NCBI GenBank assembly: GCA_903904605.1
Contig: CAIVDC010000059.1
Coordinates: forward strand, 1-60,956
Direction of reading: 5' to 3'
Origin: an uncultured Sterolibacterium sp.
GTDB lineage: Bacteria > Pseudomonadota > Gammaproteobacteria > Burkholderiales > Rhodocyclaceae
DNA length: 60,956 nt
Both the position numbers and the translations under genes were made by a program. Shown piece by piece: positions 38,637 through 47,464 of the stretch (its first letter is position 1; each line of letters opens with the position of its first letter). The notes under the pieces are model-generated. The model saw only the letters and a list, made by a program, of their open reading frames with translations, had not been told where the DNA came from and ran no database searches.

Positions 38637-39767
38637 ATGCTAGACAAACAGCGAACCCGGATAGTCATCAACGACACCACCCTGCGCGACGGCGAGCAGT
38701 CGGCCGGTGTGGCCTTCTGCCTCGACGAAAAGTTGGCGATCGCGCGCAGGCTCGACGCGCTCGGCGTGCCGGAACTGGAGATCGGCATCCCGGCAATGGG
38801 CGAGACCGAGTGCGAGGGAATCCGGGCCGTGGCGGCGCTCGGATTGAATGCCCGCCTGATGGTCTGGAGCCGGTTGAACCGCGACGACATCCTGCAGGCC
38901 GATGGTCTCGGGGCGCAGCTGATCGACATCTCGGTCCCGGCCTCGGATCAGCATCTGCGCTCCAAGCTGCGCAAGGATAGGCAGTGGCTGCTCGCCGCGA
39001 TCGGCGACCATGTTCGCTTTGCCCGGGATCTCGGCTTCGACGTCGGCGTCGGCGCGGAGGACGCATCGCGCGGCGCTCCGGACCTGCTCGCCGCGATCGC
39101 CGAAGCAGCCCAGGACGCGGGCGCGCGGCGGATCCGTTTCGCCGATACCCTGGGCATACTCGACCCCTTCAGCACCTACGAGCGCATAGTCTCCTTGCGC
39201 TCGTCCTGCGATCTCGAAATCGAGATGCATGCCCATGACGACCTGGGCATGGCCACCGCCAATACGCTGGCGGCCGCCAGGGCCGGCGCCACCCACCTGA
39301 ACACCACCGTCAACGGTTTGGGCGAGCGTTCCGGCAACGCGCCGCTGGAGGAAGTGGTGCTGGCGCTGCATGTTTGTCACGGTGTCGACACCGGGATCGA
39401 TCTGAAAGGCTTTCCGGCGCTTTCGCAGTGCGTCGCACTCGCCTCGGGACGTCCCCTGCCCTGGCAGAAGAGCATCGTCGGCGAGGGGGCCTTTACTCAC
39501 GAGGCCGGCATTCATGTCGATGGACTGCTGAAAGATCCGGCCAACTATCAAGCCTTCGACCCCGGCCTGGTGGGGCGCGGCCACCGGGTCGTGCTGGGCA
39601 AGCATTCGGGCGCCCGGGCGGTGCAGCGCGTGATGGCCGAACTGGGCCACTTCCTGTCGGAGCCAGCCGCCCACGAACTACTGCGGCGGGTACGCGCATT
39701 CGTCACCGCTGCCAAGCATTCGCCCACGGATGCCGACCTGCTTGCCCTGTTCGGGGCCTGCCCATGA
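38637..39767 (+). CDS. nifV: Homocitrate synthase
   Basis: A 376-residue DRE-TIM metallolyase that condenses acetyl-CoA and 2-oxoglutarate to homocitrate, the organic ligand of FeMo-cofactor. Signature regions: VINDTTLRDGEQSAGVAF, MHAHDDLGMATANTLAAARA (metal-binding His-x-His) and NGLGERSGNAPLEEVVLAL. The ATG at 38637 gives an N-terminus a few residues longer than typical NifV and has no clear ribosome site. It heads a nifV-nifW-nifZ-nifM set. Confidence 0.95.
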   Translation: MLDKQRTRIVINDTTLRDGEQSAGVAFCLDEKLAIARRLDALGVPELEIGIPAMGETECEGIRAVAALGLNARLMVWSRLNRDDILQADGLGAQLIDISVPASDQHLRSKLRKDRQWLLAAIGDHVRFARDLGFDVGVGAEDASRGAPDLLAAIAEAAQDAGARRIRFADTLGILDPFSTYERIVSLRSSCDLEIEMHAHDDLGMATANTLAAARAGATHLNTTVNGLGERSGNAPLEEVVLALHVCHGVDTGIDLKGFPALSQCVALASGRPLPWQKSIVGEGAFTHEAGIHVDGLLKDPANYQAFDPGLVGRGHRVVLGKHSGARAVQRVMAELGHFLSEPAAHELLRRVRAFVTAAKHSPTDADLLALFGACP

Positions 39768-39827
39768 GGTGCGGCGAACCGGCCGATGAACCCCGAGAGC
39801 GCATTGACTGAACCTGGAGAAGAGATC

Positions 39828-40142
39828 ATGGCGAGCAACGCAGACAGCTTTGAAGACGATATTGCCGAGCTCGGCTCCGCCGAGGAGTTCCTCGACTACT
39901 TCGGCGTTGCTTTCGATGTCCGTGTGGTCGAGGTCAACCGCCTGCATATCCTGCAGCGCTACCACGACTACCTGGCAAAGCAGGAAGCCGGCAAGGCGCC
40001 GGCGTACGCCGCCTACCGATCCTGGCTGGCGCGCGCCTACGAGGATTTCGTCGGCTCCAGCGCCCAGCAGGAGAAGGTCTTCGCGGTATTTCGCAAGGCG
40101 GACGGCTCGTCCTTCGTGCCGCTGTCCGCGCTGACGGGCTGA
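39828..40142 (+). CDS. nifW: Nitrogenase-stabilising/protective protein NifW
   Basis: A 104-residue protein of the NifW family. Matching segments: LGSAEEFLDYFGVAFD, VVEVNRLHILQRYHDYL and the conserved Arg/Tyr region AYEDFVGSSAQQEKVF. NifW helps maturation or oxygen protection of the MoFe protein. The ATG at 39828 follows GGAGAAGAG with suitable spacing; an upstream ATG at 39786 is less likely. Confidence 0.93.
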   Translation: MASNADSFEDDIAELGSAEEFLDYFGVAFDVRVVEVNRLHILQRYHDYLAKQEAGKAPAYAAYRSWLARAYEDFVGSSAQQEKVFAVFRKADGSSFVPLSALTG

Positions 40143-40146
40143 GCTC

Positions 40147-40605
40147 ATGTTGCCGCGCTGGGACTACGGCGATGCCGTGCGCGTGACGCGCAACGTGCGC
40201 AACGACGGCACCTTCCCCGGTGTCGGCACCGGCGACCTGCTCGTGCGTCGGGGGCGCATCGGCCATGTGCGCAACATCGGTTCCTTCCTGCAGGACCAGA
40301 TCATCTACTCCGTGCATTTTCTCGAGGAGGGACGCCTGGTCGGCTGCCGCGAAGAAGAATTGATGTCGATCGACGAGACATGGATCGAGAGCCGCTTCGA
40401 GGTGCGCCAGAAGGTGTTCGCCGCCCGGGCGCTGTCGGTTCGCCGCGAGATACGGGTGCCGCTCGGCAGTCCGGGCGAGATCCTGAATCTCCAGCGCTCG
40501 GAGACGCAAGGCATCGTCTATCACAGCCACTTCGACTGTCTGCCGGGCCATCCGCTTTGGGTTCCCGAGGCAGCGTTAAGAGCGAGGGAGGGCGGCGATG
40601 ACTGA
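40147..40605 (+). CDS. nifZ: Nitrogenase P-cluster maturation protein NifZ
   Basis: A 152-residue NifZ protein. The core (YGDAVRVTRNVRNDGTFPGV, GDLLVRRGRIGHVRNIGSFL, IIYSVHFLE, LVGCREEEL) is the SH3-like NifZ domain, which helps P-cluster formation on NifDK in Azotobacter. The tail is longer than in Azotobacter's conserved part and retains an Arg-rich helix. It starts 4 bases after nifW and overlaps nifM by 8 bases. Confidence 0.92.
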   Translation: MLPRWDYGDAVRVTRNVRNDGTFPGVGTGDLLVRRGRIGHVRNIGSFLQDQIIYSVHFLEEGRLVGCREEELMSIDETWIESRFEVRQKVFAARALSVRREIRVPLGSPGEILNLQRSETQGIVYHSHFDCLPGHPLWVPEAALRAREGGDD

Positions 40606-41500
40606 GCCCAACGGCGTCTATCTGTCGCTCAAGCTGGCGGTGAAGCTGTTCGGCAGGCCACTCGAGGCACTGGGGCCCGAAGAGCTGAGGCGCGTCGGCA
40701 CGGTCGCGGCAAGGCAGCTCGAAATCGAGACGCTGATCATGACGACGCCGCAGGCGGCTCAGGTGATCCTGCCGCAGAGTTCGATCGATGCCAGCCTGAT
40801 GGAGATTCGCGGCCGTTACGGATCCGACGAGGACTATCATGCCGACCTAGATCGCGTCGGCCTCGACGCAAGATCGCTGCGGCAGGCCATCGAGCGTGGC
40901 CTCGTGGTCGAGGCGGTGCTGGAAAAAGTGGCGGCGGATTCGGCGCAGGTCAGCGAAACCGAGGTCGAGATCTTCTGGTTCATGAACAAGGAACGTTTCC
41001 GCTGTGCCGAAACTCGCGTGTTGCGCCATATCCTCGTCACCATCAACGACGATCTGGCCGGCAACGAGCGTCGGTCGGCCCGGGACAAGATCGACGCCAT
41101 CCGCGCCCGGCTGCTCAAGGATCCGCTGCGCTTCGAGGAGCAGGCGCTGAAACACTCGGAATGCCCTACGGCGATGAACGGAGGCCTGCTCGGCAATGTG
41201 CCGCGCGCCAAGCTCTACCCCGAACTCGAAGCGGTTGCTTTTGCCTTGGCCGAAAACTCGCTGTCGGCCGCTGTCGAGTCCGAACTGGGCTACCACCTGA
41301 TTTACTGCGAAGGCATCCATCCCGAGCGGCTGTTGAAGTTCGGCGAAGCCAAGAAGACCATTCGCGGCATCCTCGAAAAACAAAGAAGGATCCTGTGCCA
41401 GAAGTCGTGGATCAAGTCATTGCGAGTCGCCGCACCGCCTGAAGGCGGGACCGGAGATGATCCGCCTCAACAGTCGGCGGCGCCTGGCCGTGCCGCTTAG
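40598..41500 (+). CDS. nifM: NifM peptidyl-prolyl isomerase
   Basis: A 300-residue protein. The N-terminal half is helical (LSLKLAVKLFGRPLEALG) and the C-terminal half is a parvulin domain (VLRHILVTINDDLAGNERRS, FEEQALKHSECPTAMNGGLL, ALAENSLSAAVESELGYHLI). NifM is needed for folding and activity of the iron protein NifH. It overlaps nifZ at its start and the oppositely oriented DUF924 gene by 4 bases at its end. Confidence 0.92.
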   Translation: MTEPNGVYLSLKLAVKLFGRPLEALGPEELRRVGTVAARQLEIETLIMTTPQAAQVILPQSSIDASLMEIRGRYGSDEDYHADLDRVGLDARSLRQAIERGLVVEAVLEKVAADSAQVSETEVEIFWFMNKERFRCAETRVLRHILVTINDDLAGNERRSARDKIDAIRARLLKDPLRFEEQALKHSECPTAMNGGLLGNVPRAKLYPELEAVAFALAENSLSAAVESELGYHLIYCEGIHPERLLKFGEAKKTIRGILEKQRRILCQKSWIKSLRVAAPPEGGTGDDPPQQSAAPGRAA

Positions 41501-42036
41501 AAAGACGATCCGGGCGTTTTCAGGAACTCGACTTCTTCCTCGCTCGAGCGGCGCCCGAGCAGTGCGTTACGGTGAGGATATCGGCCGAACCGGTCGATGA
41601 TCGCCTTGTGCCTGTACTCGAAGCCGAGGTTCGATTCCAAGCCGGGCTCGGCGAACAGGCCGACGGCAAGTTGGTGGATGACGGGCGACTCGCTATGCAT
41701 GAAGGGCATGTAGAGAAACGCCCTCATCCTCGGTTCCAGGGCCGCCGCGGCGCCGGCCGCGATTGCCTCCTGCGCCAGTGCCAGGGCAAGGGCGTCGGTC
41801 GCAAAAGCGCTTGCCGTGCCTCGAAACATGTTGCGGGAAAACTGATCCAGAACGATGATTTCCGCCAGCCGGCCGGGAGGGGCCGCGCGCCAGGAAAAAA
41901 GTTCGCATCTGGACGCCTGCGCATGAAGCGCAGCAAAGTCTGCCAGTATCCGGCCATCCAAGCTGTCGTCCTGGCGCCACCACTGGCCCGGTTCGGTTTC
42001 GAAAAACCAGAAGTCGATGATCGTTCGATAGTCCAT
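41497..42036 (-). CDS. DUF924 family protein
   Basis: A 179-residue cytoplasmic protein with the DUF924 fold: IIDFWFFETEPGQWW at the start, the EIIVLDQFSRNMFRGTA motif, FLYMPFMHSE and a GRYPHRNALLGR segment near the end. The family is helical (TPR-like) and widespread in proteobacteria, without a known activity. The ATG at 42036 matches the family N-terminus. It lies tail to tail with nifM, so it is probably a chromosomal neighbour and not a nif gene. Confidence 0.88.
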   Translation of the reverse strand: MDYRTIIDFWFFETEPGQWWRQDDSLDGRILADFAALHAQASRCELFSWRAAPPGRLAEIIVLDQFSRNMFRGTASAFATDALALALAQEAIAAGAAAALEPRMRAFLYMPFMHSESPVIHQLAVGLFAEPGLESNLGFEYRHKAIIDRFGRYPHRNALLGRRSSEEEVEFLKTPGSSF

Positions 42037-42044
42037 CTTAATCC

Positions 42045-42662
42045 TCACAACACATAACGCAGGACGGCCACATAGTGAGCGGCGCTGCCGGCGAGCACGA
42101 ACAGGTGCCAGACGCCGTGCGCATGGGTGAGCCGGGTGTCGAGCGCAAAGAAGACGATGCCGACCGTGTAAAGCAGCCCGCCTGCCGCCAGCCAGGCGAA
42201 ACCGGCCGGCCCGAGCGCTCGCAGCAAGGGGACCATGGCCACCAGGGCCAGCCAACCCATCACGACATAGATCACGACGGATAAGACCCGGGATTCGCTG
42301 CCCGGTTTCAGTTCCTGCAGACTGCCCAGCGCCGCAAGCCCCCATACCCCGCCCAGCAGCGACCAGCCCCATGGACCGCGCAGGGTGACCAGGCAGAATG
42401 GGGTATAGCTGCCGGCGATGAGCAGATAGATGCTATGGTGATCGAGCTTACGGAGAACGTCCTTGGCCCGGCCACGCACGCTGTGGTAGAGGGTCGAACT
42501 GCTGTAGAGCAGGACCAGCGTCGTGCCGTAGATGGAGACGCTCACCACCTTCCACGGGTCGCCGCCGAGTGCTGCCAGCGCGATCATGAAGACGGTGCCG
42601 GCGAGCGCGAGAAGCGCTCCGGCGAGATGGCTCAAAGCATTGAACTTCTCCCCATAGTACAT
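42045..42662 (-). CDS. Hemolysin III (PAQR/YqfA) family membrane protein
   Basis: A 205-residue protein with seven predicted membrane helices. Typical features: EKFNALSHLAGALLAL at the N-terminus, SSTLYHSVRGRAKDVLRKLD with HHSIYLLIAGSYTPF after it, and HAHGVWHLFVLAGSAAHYVA near the end; these His residues form the PAQR-type metal site. Bacterial members are possible hydrolases or membrane-homeostasis proteins. It is 8 bases upstream of the DUF924 gene and likely in one unit with it. Confidence 0.9.
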   Translation of the reverse strand: MYYGEKFNALSHLAGALLALAGTVFMIALAALGGDPWKVVSVSIYGTTLVLLYSSSTLYHSVRGRAKDVLRKLDHHSIYLLIAGSYTPFCLVTLRGPWGWSLLGGVWGLAALGSLQELKPGSESRVLSVVIYVVMGWLALVAMVPLLRALGPAGFAWLAAGGLLYTVGIVFFALDTRLTHAHGVWHLFVLAGSAAHYVAVLRYVL

Positions 42663-42777
42663 GCGCTTGGCCGTGTTCCTTTCGACAGCTCTGTCCAGTC
42701 ATGACGAGACGCCCCGTCGGCCTTGAGCTTACTCCGATTCTTCCCGGGCCGATCGTCCCGCGCGGCAAAGCGGCGGC

Positions 42778-43059
42778 CTACTCGTCGTCCTCGCCACCGA
42801 CGCCATCCCGGCGCGGCACGGTCTGCGCATCGCAGGTGATGGGCCGGTAGATTTCCACCCGGTCGCCGGGCCTGAGGAGAGCATCGAGCTTGACCAGGCG
42901 ACCGAAAATTCCCACCTTCTGGACGGTCAGATCGATGCCTGGAAACATCCTCAGCACGCCCGACTTCTCGATTGCCGACTGGACCGTGGTGTCGTCGGGC
43001 ATCTCGATGGTCAGCCAGATCTGGTTGGCGGGTTCCGAATAGGCAACGGCGATCTGCAT
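42778..43059 (-). CDS. rnfH: RnfH family protein
   Basis: A 93-residue ubiquitin-fold protein of the RnfH/UPF0125 family (IAVAYSEPANQIWLTIEMPD, VGIFGRLVKLDALLRPGDRV, EIYRPITCDAQTVPRR). Accompanies nif-linked Rnf clusters in Azotobacter and Rhodobacter. Located 14 bases downstream of rnfD, it is the last gene of the rnf operon. Role in complex assembly is presumed only. Confidence 0.9.
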   Translation of the reverse strand: MQIAVAYSEPANQIWLTIEMPDDTTVQSAIEKSGVLRMFPGIDLTVQKVGIFGRLVKLDALLRPGDRVEIYRPITCDAQTVPRRDGVGGEDDE

Positions 43060-43073
43060 GGGGCGTCTCCAGC

Positions 43074-44150
43074 TTACTTGATCGGTTCGAGCGCGACGCC
43101 CTTGCGGTTGCGTCCATAGACGCGCGGCTTGATGTAGCTGTCGATGATCGGCGTCAGCGAGTTCATCAGCAGCACGGCGAAGGCTACCCCTTCCGGATAG
43201 CCGCTCCAGGTGCGGATCACATAGGTCAGAATGCCGCAGCCGGCGCCGAAAATCAGCCGTCCCGCCGGCGTGTTGGGTGAGGTGACATAGTCGGTGGCAA
43301 TGAAGAACGCCCCCAACATGACCCCTCCGGAAAACAGATGGCTGCCGGCGTCCAGGTAGCGGCCCGGCGCGACGAAATGAAGCAGGGCCGCAGGCACGGC
43401 GACACCCGCGAGCATGGCCACAGGGGTTTGCCAGGCGATCACGCGCAGAAACATCATCAGGATGCCGCCGGCTGCGATCAGCCAGGCGGCGGTCTCGCCG
43501 AGGCTGCCGGTGCGGGTGCCGGTCAGGCTGTCGGCGGGTGCGTGGGCCGCCGTGAGCAGATGCAGCAAGTCGATGCCGCGCGACAACTCGGTCTTGACAT
43601 GACCGAGCAGGGTGGCGCTGGCGATGTCGTCGAACGCCGGGGACAGGGCGCCCAGGGTGATGTGCAGGCCTTCGATCATGCCCGGCGCGGCAGCCGCGCT
43701 GATCGGCAGCGGCGAGACCCAGGCGGTCATCTGCACCGGAAAGGAGATCAGCAGGGCGACCCGGGCCGCCATCGCCGGGTTGAACAGATTCTGGCCGAGT
43801 CCGCCGAAGACATGTTTGCCGATGACCGTCGCGAACAGGCCGCCGAAGACGCCAATCCACCAGGGAGCCCATGGCGGCAATGTCAGCGCCAGGAGCCAGC
43901 CGGTCAAGGCGGCCGAGCCGTCGAACAGGGCCGGCAGCGCCTCGCGTCCGCCCAGGCGCAGACAGAGGGCTTCGCCGAACACCGCGGCGCTCAGGGTGAC
44001 GATCCAGAGGTAGATGGCCGGCCAGCCGAAGAGCCAGAAGCCGCAAAGGGTGGCAGGCAGGAGGGCGACCATGACAATCGTCATGACACGGCCGACGCTG
44101 TTGGCGGTCGTCGTGTGCGGCGCGGCGACGGGCAGGGTCGTGGGAGTCAT
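43074..44150 (-). CDS. rnfD: Rnf electron transport complex subunit D
   Basis: A 358-residue membrane subunit related to NqrB with about nine helices. Conserved stretches include FGGLGQNLFNPAMAARVALL, IATDYVTSPNTPAGRLIFGA and YPEGVAFAVLLMNSLTPIID. RnfD holds a covalently bound FMN and, with RnfC, RnfG and others, moves electrons from NADH to ferredoxin using the membrane ion gradient. It overlaps the rnfC stop by 4 bases. Confidence 0.95.
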   Translation of the reverse strand: MTPTTLPVAAPHTTTANSVGRVMTIVMVALLPATLCGFWLFGWPAIYLWIVTLSAAVFGEALCLRLGGREALPALFDGSAALTGWLLALTLPPWAPWWIGVFGGLFATVIGKHVFGGLGQNLFNPAMAARVALLISFPVQMTAWVSPLPISAAAAPGMIEGLHITLGALSPAFDDIASATLLGHVKTELSRGIDLLHLLTAAHAPADSLTGTRTGSLGETAAWLIAAGGILMMFLRVIAWQTPVAMLAGVAVPAALLHFVAPGRYLDAGSHLFSGGVMLGAFFIATDYVTSPNTPAGRLIFGAGCGILTYVIRTWSGYPEGVAFAVLLMNSLTPIIDSYIKPRVYGRNRKGVALEPIK

Positions 44151-45640
44151 GCCGCTTCTCCCTGGGCCTGTTCAGCGGCGGCTCTGGCCTTGGCCGCCTT
44201 GCGCTCGGCCTGGCGGCGGGCCGCCGCTTCGGCCTTTTCACGACCTTCGCGTTCGAGCCGGACCAGCCGCGCCTCGGCCAGGCGCTTGGCCGCGTCCGTC
44301 CGCAGCCTCGCCCGCTCGCGCGCCGCGAGTTCGCCCTTGGCGTGGCTGAAGTACTGGACCAGGGGAATGTGCGAGGGGCAGGCATAGGCGCAGCAGCCGC
44401 AGGCGATGCAGTCGGTCAGGCTGAAATCGACGGCGCCGTCGAGATCCCCGCTGCGGATGTGGGCCGCCATCTCCAGGGGAAGGAGACCCATGGGGCAGGC
44501 CATGGTGCAGCTGCCGCAACGGATGCACGGTCCGGCCTTCCGTGCCGCGGCTTCCCGGGCGTCGAAGGCGATGACGCCACTGGCGCCCTTGACCAGGGGA
44601 ATCCTGCCATGGACCAGCAGCGCGCCCATCATCGGTCCGCCCAGGATCAGCCGGGACGGCGCCTCCTTCAGGCCGCAGAATGCCAGCAGTTCGTCGACGA
44701 GCGTGCCTAGCGGCGCGAAGATGTTGCCGGGCCTCGCCACGGCTCCGCCGTTGACGGTGACTATGCGCTCCACGAGAGGCTGGCCGAGGCGGATCGCCTT
44801 ATGCGCGGCAGCGCAGGTGGAGACGTTATGCACCAGCACACCGACCTCGGCCGCCCGGGCATCGGCAGGCACTTCCTTGCCGGTCAGGGCCTGGATCAGC
44901 TGCTTGTCCGAGCCCATGGGATAACGGGAAGGAACGGGCCGGATCTTGACTTCGGGGTAAGGTTCGGCGGCCCGGCGCATGGCCGCGATGGCCTCGGGCT
45001 TGTTGTTTTCGATGCCGACAAGGGCCTCGCGGGCGCCGATCGCGTGCATGACGATGCGGGCGCCGTCGACGACCTGGTCCGCGAAGTCGCGCATGATCCG
45101 GTCATCGGACGACAGATAAGGTTCGCACTCGCCGCCGTTGACGATCAGCGTGCCGACCGCCAGGCGCTTGCCCAGCGAGAACTTGAGGGCAGAGGGAAAG
45201 GTGGCGCCGCCCAGGCCGACGACGCCGGCCGCGGCCGTGAGTCGTGTGATCTCCTCGGGCCTCAGGGCGAAAGGATCGGCGACCGGATCGGTGTCGATCC
45301 AGCGATCCGCGAAATCGGAATCGATGGTGATGGCGCCGAAGCCCAGCCCCGAGGCATGGGGCGCGGTGATCTCACCGATGCCGGCCACCGTGCCCGATAC
45401 CGGGGAATGGATCGGCGCCGAGATATTGCCCTGCGCCTCGGCTAGCAGTTGTCCCTTCCGCACCTGCTGTCCGACCAGCACGATCGGCCGGGCCGCACCG
45501 CCGACATGCTGGGAAAGAGGCATGTAAACGCGGGCCGGCGGTGTCAGTACGCGCAAGGCGGCGTCCGCGGCCGGACGCTTGTGATCGTTGGGGTGAACGC
45601 CCCAGCGCGGTTCCTTGAAGATGCGATCTAAGAGTCCCAT
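44147..45640 (-). CDS. rnfC: Rnf electron transport complex subunit C
   Basis: A 497-residue peripheral subunit with the NADH/FMN-binding core (VGLGGATFPSALKFSLG, LIVNGGECEPYLSSDDRIMR) and two [4Fe-4S] motifs (CIRCGSCTMACP and CIACGCCAYACP). A long Ala/Arg/Glu-rich helical tail follows, as usual in proteobacterial RnfC. The ATG at 45640 (MGLLDRIF) starts the family domain; the frame extends 90 bases further but into the intergenic stretch. Lies 8 bases after rnfB. Confidence 0.95.
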   Translation of the reverse strand: MGLLDRIFKEPRWGVHPNDHKRPAADAALRVLTPPARVYMPLSQHVGGAARPIVLVGQQVRKGQLLAEAQGNISAPIHSPVSGTVAGIGEITAPHASGLGFGAITIDSDFADRWIDTDPVADPFALRPEEITRLTAAAGVVGLGGATFPSALKFSLGKRLAVGTLIVNGGECEPYLSSDDRIMRDFADQVVDGARIVMHAIGAREALVGIENNKPEAIAAMRRAAEPYPEVKIRPVPSRYPMGSDKQLIQALTGKEVPADARAAEVGVLVHNVSTCAAAHKAIRLGQPLVERIVTVNGGAVARPGNIFAPLGTLVDELLAFCGLKEAPSRLILGGPMMGALLVHGRIPLVKGASGVIAFDAREAAARKAGPCIRCGSCTMACPMGLLPLEMAAHIRSGDLDGAVDFSLTDCIACGCCAYACPSHIPLVQYFSHAKGELAARERARLRTDAAKRLAEARLVRLEREGREKAEAAARRQAERKAAKARAAAEQAQGEAA

Positions 45641-45648
45641 GGCGTTTC

Positions 45649-46176
45649 TCAGGCAGCCGCCGGCATTGGCCAAATCCAGTGCTGCAGGGTGATCGGCAGC
45701 GGCACCAGCGACATGGCCTCGGTGGGGCAACGGTCGATGCAGGCGCCGCAGCCTGTGCAGGCTTCCCGTATCACGTTATGGATCTGCTTGGCCGCACCGA
45801 TGATGGCGTCGGTCGAGCAGACCTTGCTGCAACGGCAGCAGCCGGTGCATATCTCTTCGGCCACCACGGCCAGCCTCGGCCCGTCGTCGGCCACCAACGA
45901 CAGATCGACCTTGACGCCCAGCTTGGCCGCGAGGACTTCGGCCACCGCCTTGCCGCCCGGCGGACAAAGGGTCACCTGGGCCTCGCCCCGGGCGAGCGCC
46001 GCCGCTGCCTGGGCACAGCCGACATATCCGCACTGACCGCACTGGGAGCCCGGCAGCAGATTCTGCAGTTCGGCCTCGATGGGGTTTTCCTCGACGGCGA
46101 GATAGCGTGCCGCAGTGCCCAGCAGACCGCCCAGGGCCAGGCCCATGGTCGTGAGAGTTCCGATTGCGCTCAACAT
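45649..46176 (-). CDS. rnfB: Rnf electron transport complex subunit B
   Basis: A 175-residue subunit. An N-terminal membrane helix (TLTTMGLALGGLLGTAARYL) precedes the [4Fe-4S] domain with CGQCGYVGC and a further Cys (LCPPGG), then two ferredoxin clusters (CTGCCRCSKVCSTDA, CTGCGACIDRCPTEA). It is the entry or exit point for electrons exchanged with soluble ferredoxin. Confidence 0.95.
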   Translation of the reverse strand: MLSAIGTLTTMGLALGGLLGTAARYLAVEENPIEAELQNLLPGSQCGQCGYVGCAQAAAALARGEAQVTLCPPGGKAVAEVLAAKLGVKVDLSLVADDGPRLAVVAEEICTGCCRCSKVCSTDAIIGAAKQIHNVIREACTGCGACIDRCPTEAMSLVPLPITLQHWIWPMPAAA

Positions 46177-46195
46177 GGCGATTCTCCCTGTTTCC

Positions 46196-46777
46196 TCAAA
46201 CGGTACTGATGCCCGAAAAGCCCATGAAAGCCATTGCCAGGAGGCCGGCGACGATGAAGGCGATCGGCGGACCGGCGAACAGACGCGGCACCTGCGCCAG
46301 CACCAGGCGCTCCCGCAGTCCGGCGAAGATCACCATCACCAGGCTATAGCCGACCGAGGAGGCGAAAGCGAACAGGGTGGAGCCGATCAGGCTCATATTG
46401 CCTTCGACGAGCAGCAGGGCAACACCGAGCACGGCGCAGTTGGTCGTGATCAGCGGCAGGTAGATGCCGAGCATCTGGAACAGCGTCGGCGAGACCTTGC
46501 GGATGATCATTTCGGTGAACTGGACCGCGCTGGCGATGACCAGGATGAAGGTCACGGTGCGCAGGAAGTCGAGCCCGTAGGCTTCGAGCACATAGCGCTG
46601 GACGGCCCAGTCGGCGATGGACGAGACGGTGATCACGAAAGTCGTCGCCATGCCCATGCCGGCCGCCGTGTCGATGCGCGTGGTCACGCCCATGAACGAA
46701 CACAGGCCGAGGAAGCGGGCCAGGATGACGTTGTTCACCAGGGCCGCGCCGATCATCATCAAGACCGTCTCTTTCAT
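46196..46777 (-). CDS. rnfA: Rnf electron transport complex subunit A
   Basis: A 193-residue membrane subunit with six helices related to NqrE. Conserved: NNVILARFLGLCSFMGV, ITTNCAVLGVALLL and SVGYSLVMVIFAGLRERL, with a Cys in each half (LGLCSF, TTNCAVL) for the intramembrane iron-sulphur site. It begins 11 bases after rnfE. Confidence 0.95.
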   Translation of the reverse strand: MKETVLMMIGAALVNNVILARFLGLCSFMGVTTRIDTAAGMGMATTFVITVSSIADWAVQRYVLEAYGLDFLRTVTFILVIASAVQFTEMIIRKVSPTLFQMLGIYLPLITTNCAVLGVALLLVEGNMSLIGSTLFAFASSVGYSLVMVIFAGLRERLVLAQVPRLFAGPPIAFIVAGLLAMAFMGFSGISTV

Positions 46778-46788
46778 GGCGGCTCCCC

Positions 46789-47463
46789 CTAGCCGACGCT
46801 GTGCGCGCCGGCCATCTGGATCTCCTTGCCGGCGGAGAGGTCGAGCAGGCGCTTGCCTACCACCAGGAAGCCCGTCGCAAAAAAACCGCCCGGCGGCAGG
46901 ATCATCATCAGAACGCCCATGTCCGCAGGCAGAAAGCGCAGTTCCATCGGCTTGAACGCCGGACCGAGGAGCAGGGAAGCGTCGGCAAACAGGGTGCCGG
47001 AACCGATAATCTCGCGCACGGCGCCGATGATGGTCAGGGCGATGGTGAAGCCCAGTCCCATGAACAGGCCGTCGGCGAGCGACGGCAGGGCCTTCGACTT
47101 GGCGGCGAAGGCTTCCAGCCTGGCCAGCGGCAGGCAGTTGGAAACGATCAGGGGAATGAACAGGCCGAGTACCTTGTACAACTCGTGCATCCAGGCATTC
47201 ATGGCCAGATCGACCAGCGTCACCATGGCGGCGACGATGAGAATATAAACCGGGATCCGCACTTCCTGGGTGATTCGATTGCGGAACACGGCGACCAGGA
47301 AGCTCGACGCGGCCATCACCGCGGCCGTGGCCAGCCCCATGCCGAAGCCGTTGGTGGCACTGGTGGTCATCGCCATCGTCGGGCACATTCCCAGAAGCAT
47401 GCTGAAGACGCCGTTGTTGTCCCAGAGTCCGTCCTTGATGATCGTCTTGTAGTCGCTGGCCAT
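46789..47463 (-). CDS. rnfE: Rnf electron transport complex subunit E
   Basis: A 224-residue membrane subunit related to NqrD with six helices. Conserved: DGLWDNNGVFSMLLGMCPTM, ATNGFGMGLATAAVMAAS and FIPLIVSNCLPLARLEAFA, again with one Cys per half (GMCPTM, SNCLPL). Its ATG comes one base after the stop of the rnfG remnant, so the two are tightly linked. Confidence 0.95.
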   Translation of the reverse strand: MASDYKTIIKDGLWDNNGVFSMLLGMCPTMAMTTSATNGFGMGLATAAVMAASSFLVAVFRNRITQEVRIPVYILIVAAMVTLVDLAMNAWMHELYKVLGLFIPLIVSNCLPLARLEAFAAKSKALPSLADGLFMGLGFTIALTIIGAVREIIGSGTLFADASLLLGPAFKPMELRFLPADMGVLMMILPPGGFFATGFLVVGKRLLDLSAGKEIQMAGAHSVG

Positions 47464-47464
47464 G

